Source: Monosporascus cannonballus (lineage: Eukaryota > Ascomycota > Sordariomycetes > Xylariales). From it: a DNA stretch of 64,000 nt. Where the stretch lies: NCBI GenBank assembly GCA_004154925.1, contig QJNS01000704.1:62001-126000 (forward strand). Reading direction: 5' to 3'. Numbering within the stretch: the first letter of the stretch is position 1; every line of letters starts with the position of its first letter. The notes under the pieces are model-generated. The model saw nothing but the letters and a program-made list of their open reading frames with translations. It searched no databases and was not told the DNA's origin. The position numbers and the translations under genes were made by a program. Positions 61,901-64,000 of this stretch are shown here, piece after piece.

Positions 61901-63145
61901 TTTTCGATTTGCTGTTTTGGTGGTTCGAAGCTCCCTAAGGATACCAGGCCACAGTTATTTATACTAGTCCGCCACTACCGCCGGCTCCAGGCACTCATAG
62001 CACTGAAGCTTACAGCATTGCCGAAAGAAATCAAGAGCTGGGATCATATCGCATCACGAATGGTTGAGATTCCTTTTTGCATTCGCCTTTCCACCGATCT
62101 TGCGCACTGGAACCGAGGCAAGAGAGCTTCTTGCCGTGAAGAGGCATCGAGTTTTGGATGCGAGGAGCATCCCATTCTGGACTAGACGTTGACGGGTGAA
62201 AGACCACGGACAAAATTAGAGGTAGAAAGGATACAATCCTCTCTTGCGAGGGAGGTTTCTCGCCGGCTACTGGCCCGAAGTCACCGACCAGTAATCTTTG
62301 GGGGTAATATTCGTGTCAGCAACAGTTACTTAATCAACACACTCAACCCGCTAACCACTATTCTTCGAACTATACTGGGTCGCCGGTATCCCTTAGAACA
62401 TTCACGGTACACCGGGACCAACCAGAGCTTCGCGAATCACTGAACAGTCCTGGATTCAGGACCAGTTTCCTTAGAGCAGGCCCTTCTTGGCTTCCAGGAT
62501 CCCCGATCCATTTGTCTCTGCAGTTGCTAGGTGTTTACCGGTATTCAATAGGGGAAGTAAAACATCATAAGGTCAGTAAACACCCTTCTAAATAGCCCCC
62601 AAGCCTTCGTCGTGTATTCAGCAGGGTATTCGCTCCGGTATCGAAGCCCCTCTGACCTTCCCATACATCAGCCCCCCACCGGTTTCTTGTTCGGCTGGTT
62701 GATCGGTTCTATATCACGGAATCTTGATCCAACTCACCTCTTAGCTCCCTCCTGAGCAGTTCGCAAGACCACATCAGGAGTCGCAAATGCAGTCGCATTT
62801 ATGCTTTGGTTGTTAGTAGTGCGGCTTCCTGTGCTCGAAACGAGGAGGGACAAGATCCGGCCTTCTCTTTTGGAGACAGACGACCTCGACCGCACAAAAT
62901 CCACGTTTCTCCAATTCCGTGCAACCCACATATCGGCCAAGGGCCTCACATCGGAGACCATTCCATGCCCACTCTACTCATGATATCCCGGCACTCTGCT
63001 ATATCTCCTATTTTAACTCAGTTATAGGTCATCAACAGACAGTTGGTTTATGCGAATTCGAGGAGATTGCGATATTGAGCCAGCCGGCTCCCACAACTAA
63101 GTTCGAGTTATTATAGTCTCTCCCACACTTTATTTTATCCCAAAG
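52987..63145. other. 10-kb gene desert
   Basis: No frame in this interval shows a recognisable domain, signal peptide or convincing intron-joined exon pair. Small features are an imperfect gggggagccggg tandem pair (56609-56641) and an 8-bp hairpin TATGTTAA/TTAACATA (57049-57068). I found no tRNA, 5S rRNA, terminal repeats or transposase/reverse-transcriptase motifs by eye. It may hold decayed transposons too old to recognise. Confidence 0.5.
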
Positions 63146-64000
63146 ATGCAACATCATCAGCAGCAATGGCTCGGCCCAAGCCACGGGCATCGGTCGTACG
63201 TTCCAAACTCTACGCCTCGCCTCTCCCCTAATGGCACACCAGAGAAACCGTACGTGGACAGTCTACCGCCAGAATTATATCACGAAGTTACTAACAACGG
63301 GTGGTCATAGTCCATGGAGCTTGGTCGTACGGCAGCAACCTCGACACGCTAAAGTCGCGGGGGTGAAGGACAAAGACAAGAAACCGGTCGATCCGCCGCC
63401 AATCCTCGCCCTAGTCATCAACGACCCTATTTCTTCCCTCCACATACAAAGCCCGTATCTTTTCGTCTCAGCGGTGCTGGAGGATGCGGACACCGAAAGG
63501 TCGGGTAGGAAGAGTCCTCATAGCCCTCCGACGCAGAATGCTCTTACGGGGTCGACTGTGTCATCGCTCCACAAGTTGAAGGATATTGATAATGTAGAGA
63601 CCGCCTTCTTCGTCTTCGGCGATCTCGCGGTTAAGAAAGAAGGCTTCTTCCGGATCCGATTCGACTTACTTCAGATCGACCTAATGTCTAGGGAGGTTAC
63701 ACACCTCACCTCAGTACTGTCGGACGTGTTCGAAGTTCAGTCAGCGAGATCTTTCAAGGGGCTAAGCGAATCGACGTTTTTAACGCGTTCTCTCAGTGAC
63801 CAGGGAGTGCGCTTACGAGTTCGTAAGACCCCAAAGCAAAAGGCTGTCGACCAGCGCCACGAGGAATTCGCTAGGAACTTAAAGCGTATGCGCCATGCGA
63901 GGGGAGATCCAAGCGAGGGTATGCAACCACAGACCAGAGGGTCGCGTGACTCGATTGGTTCACAGGGGCAGCCTTTCTACGACGCCAACGTTTACCAAGG
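63146..64000 (+). CDS. Velvet-domain regulator, VosA/VelC-like (5' part, runs off the window)
   Basis: Exon 1 is 63146-63249. A 61-bp intron (63250-63310) has a gtacgt donor, a perfect ACTAAC branch and a CATAG acceptor. Exon 2 runs from 63311 open to the end of the window. The predicted protein starts MQHHQQQWLGPSHG. The velvet domain begins WSLVVRQQPRHAK and continues with KPVDPPPILALVI, SPYLFVSAVLEDAD, LTGSTVSSLHKLKDIDN, FFVFGDLAVKKEGFFRIRF and the end ESTFLTRSLSDQGVRLRVRK. These match the VosA/VelC branch better than VelB or VeA, because there is no long insertion inside the domain. Velvet proteins are NF-kappaB-like DNA-binding dimers controlling development, spore viability and secondary metabolism. 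The C-terminus is missing, so the exact subfamily stays open. Confidence 0.87.

Overview
The window is nuclear DNA of a filamentous ascomycete (Pezizomycotina). The genes are split by short spliceosomal introns (mostly 49-107 bp) with GT..AG ends and CTAAC/CTGAC-type branch points. The protein set is typical of the group: a ferrichrome-type NRPS, an L-ornithine N5-monooxygenase, a velvet regulator, an ankyrin-CorA protein, a class II peroxidase and a DUF1996 protein. A tRNA-Ala with an intron in its anticodon loop also fits a eukaryotic nuclear genome. All splice sites below were read by eye from frame continuity, splice signals and family motifs.

Layout. 224-3824 (+) encodes an ankyrin-repeat protein with a C-terminal CorA-like membrane domain. 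5407-20416 (-) is one six-exon NRPS gene of about 4,904 aa (sidC/NPS2 type). 24464-26159 (+) is sidA, divergent from the NRPS across a 4.05-kb spacer that holds a palindromic pair of GATA-factor (SreA-type) sites and a third site. Together they form the core of an intracellular hydroxamate siderophore locus: SidA hydroxylates ornithine, an acyltransferase not present here acetylates it, and SidC builds the cyclic hexapeptide.

26.2-33.3 kb is gene-poor. It holds a broken SET-domain gene, four degenerate copies of a repeat, an 11-bp tandem repeat and the tRNA-Ala(CGC). 33-53 kb is a normal gene region: secreted class II peroxidase (-), DUF885 metallopeptidase-like protein (+), Dug2-type WD40/M20 peptidase (-), Tim17 (+), threonine-type L-asparaginase (-), a G1/eqolisin-like secreted protein that seems to lack both catalytic residues (-), and a DUF1996 secreted protein (+). 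53-63 kb is a 10-kb stretch in which I recognise no gene. The window ends inside a VosA/VelC-like velvet gene (+, from 63146).

Most unusual points: the extra T-C unit inside the ferrichrome synthetase and its altered condensation motifs, the palindromic iron-regulator site between sidC and sidA, a 15-nt micro-exon in the ankyrin-CorA gene, two in-frame splice acceptors around the tim17 stop codon, and the apparent pseudo-eqolisin.
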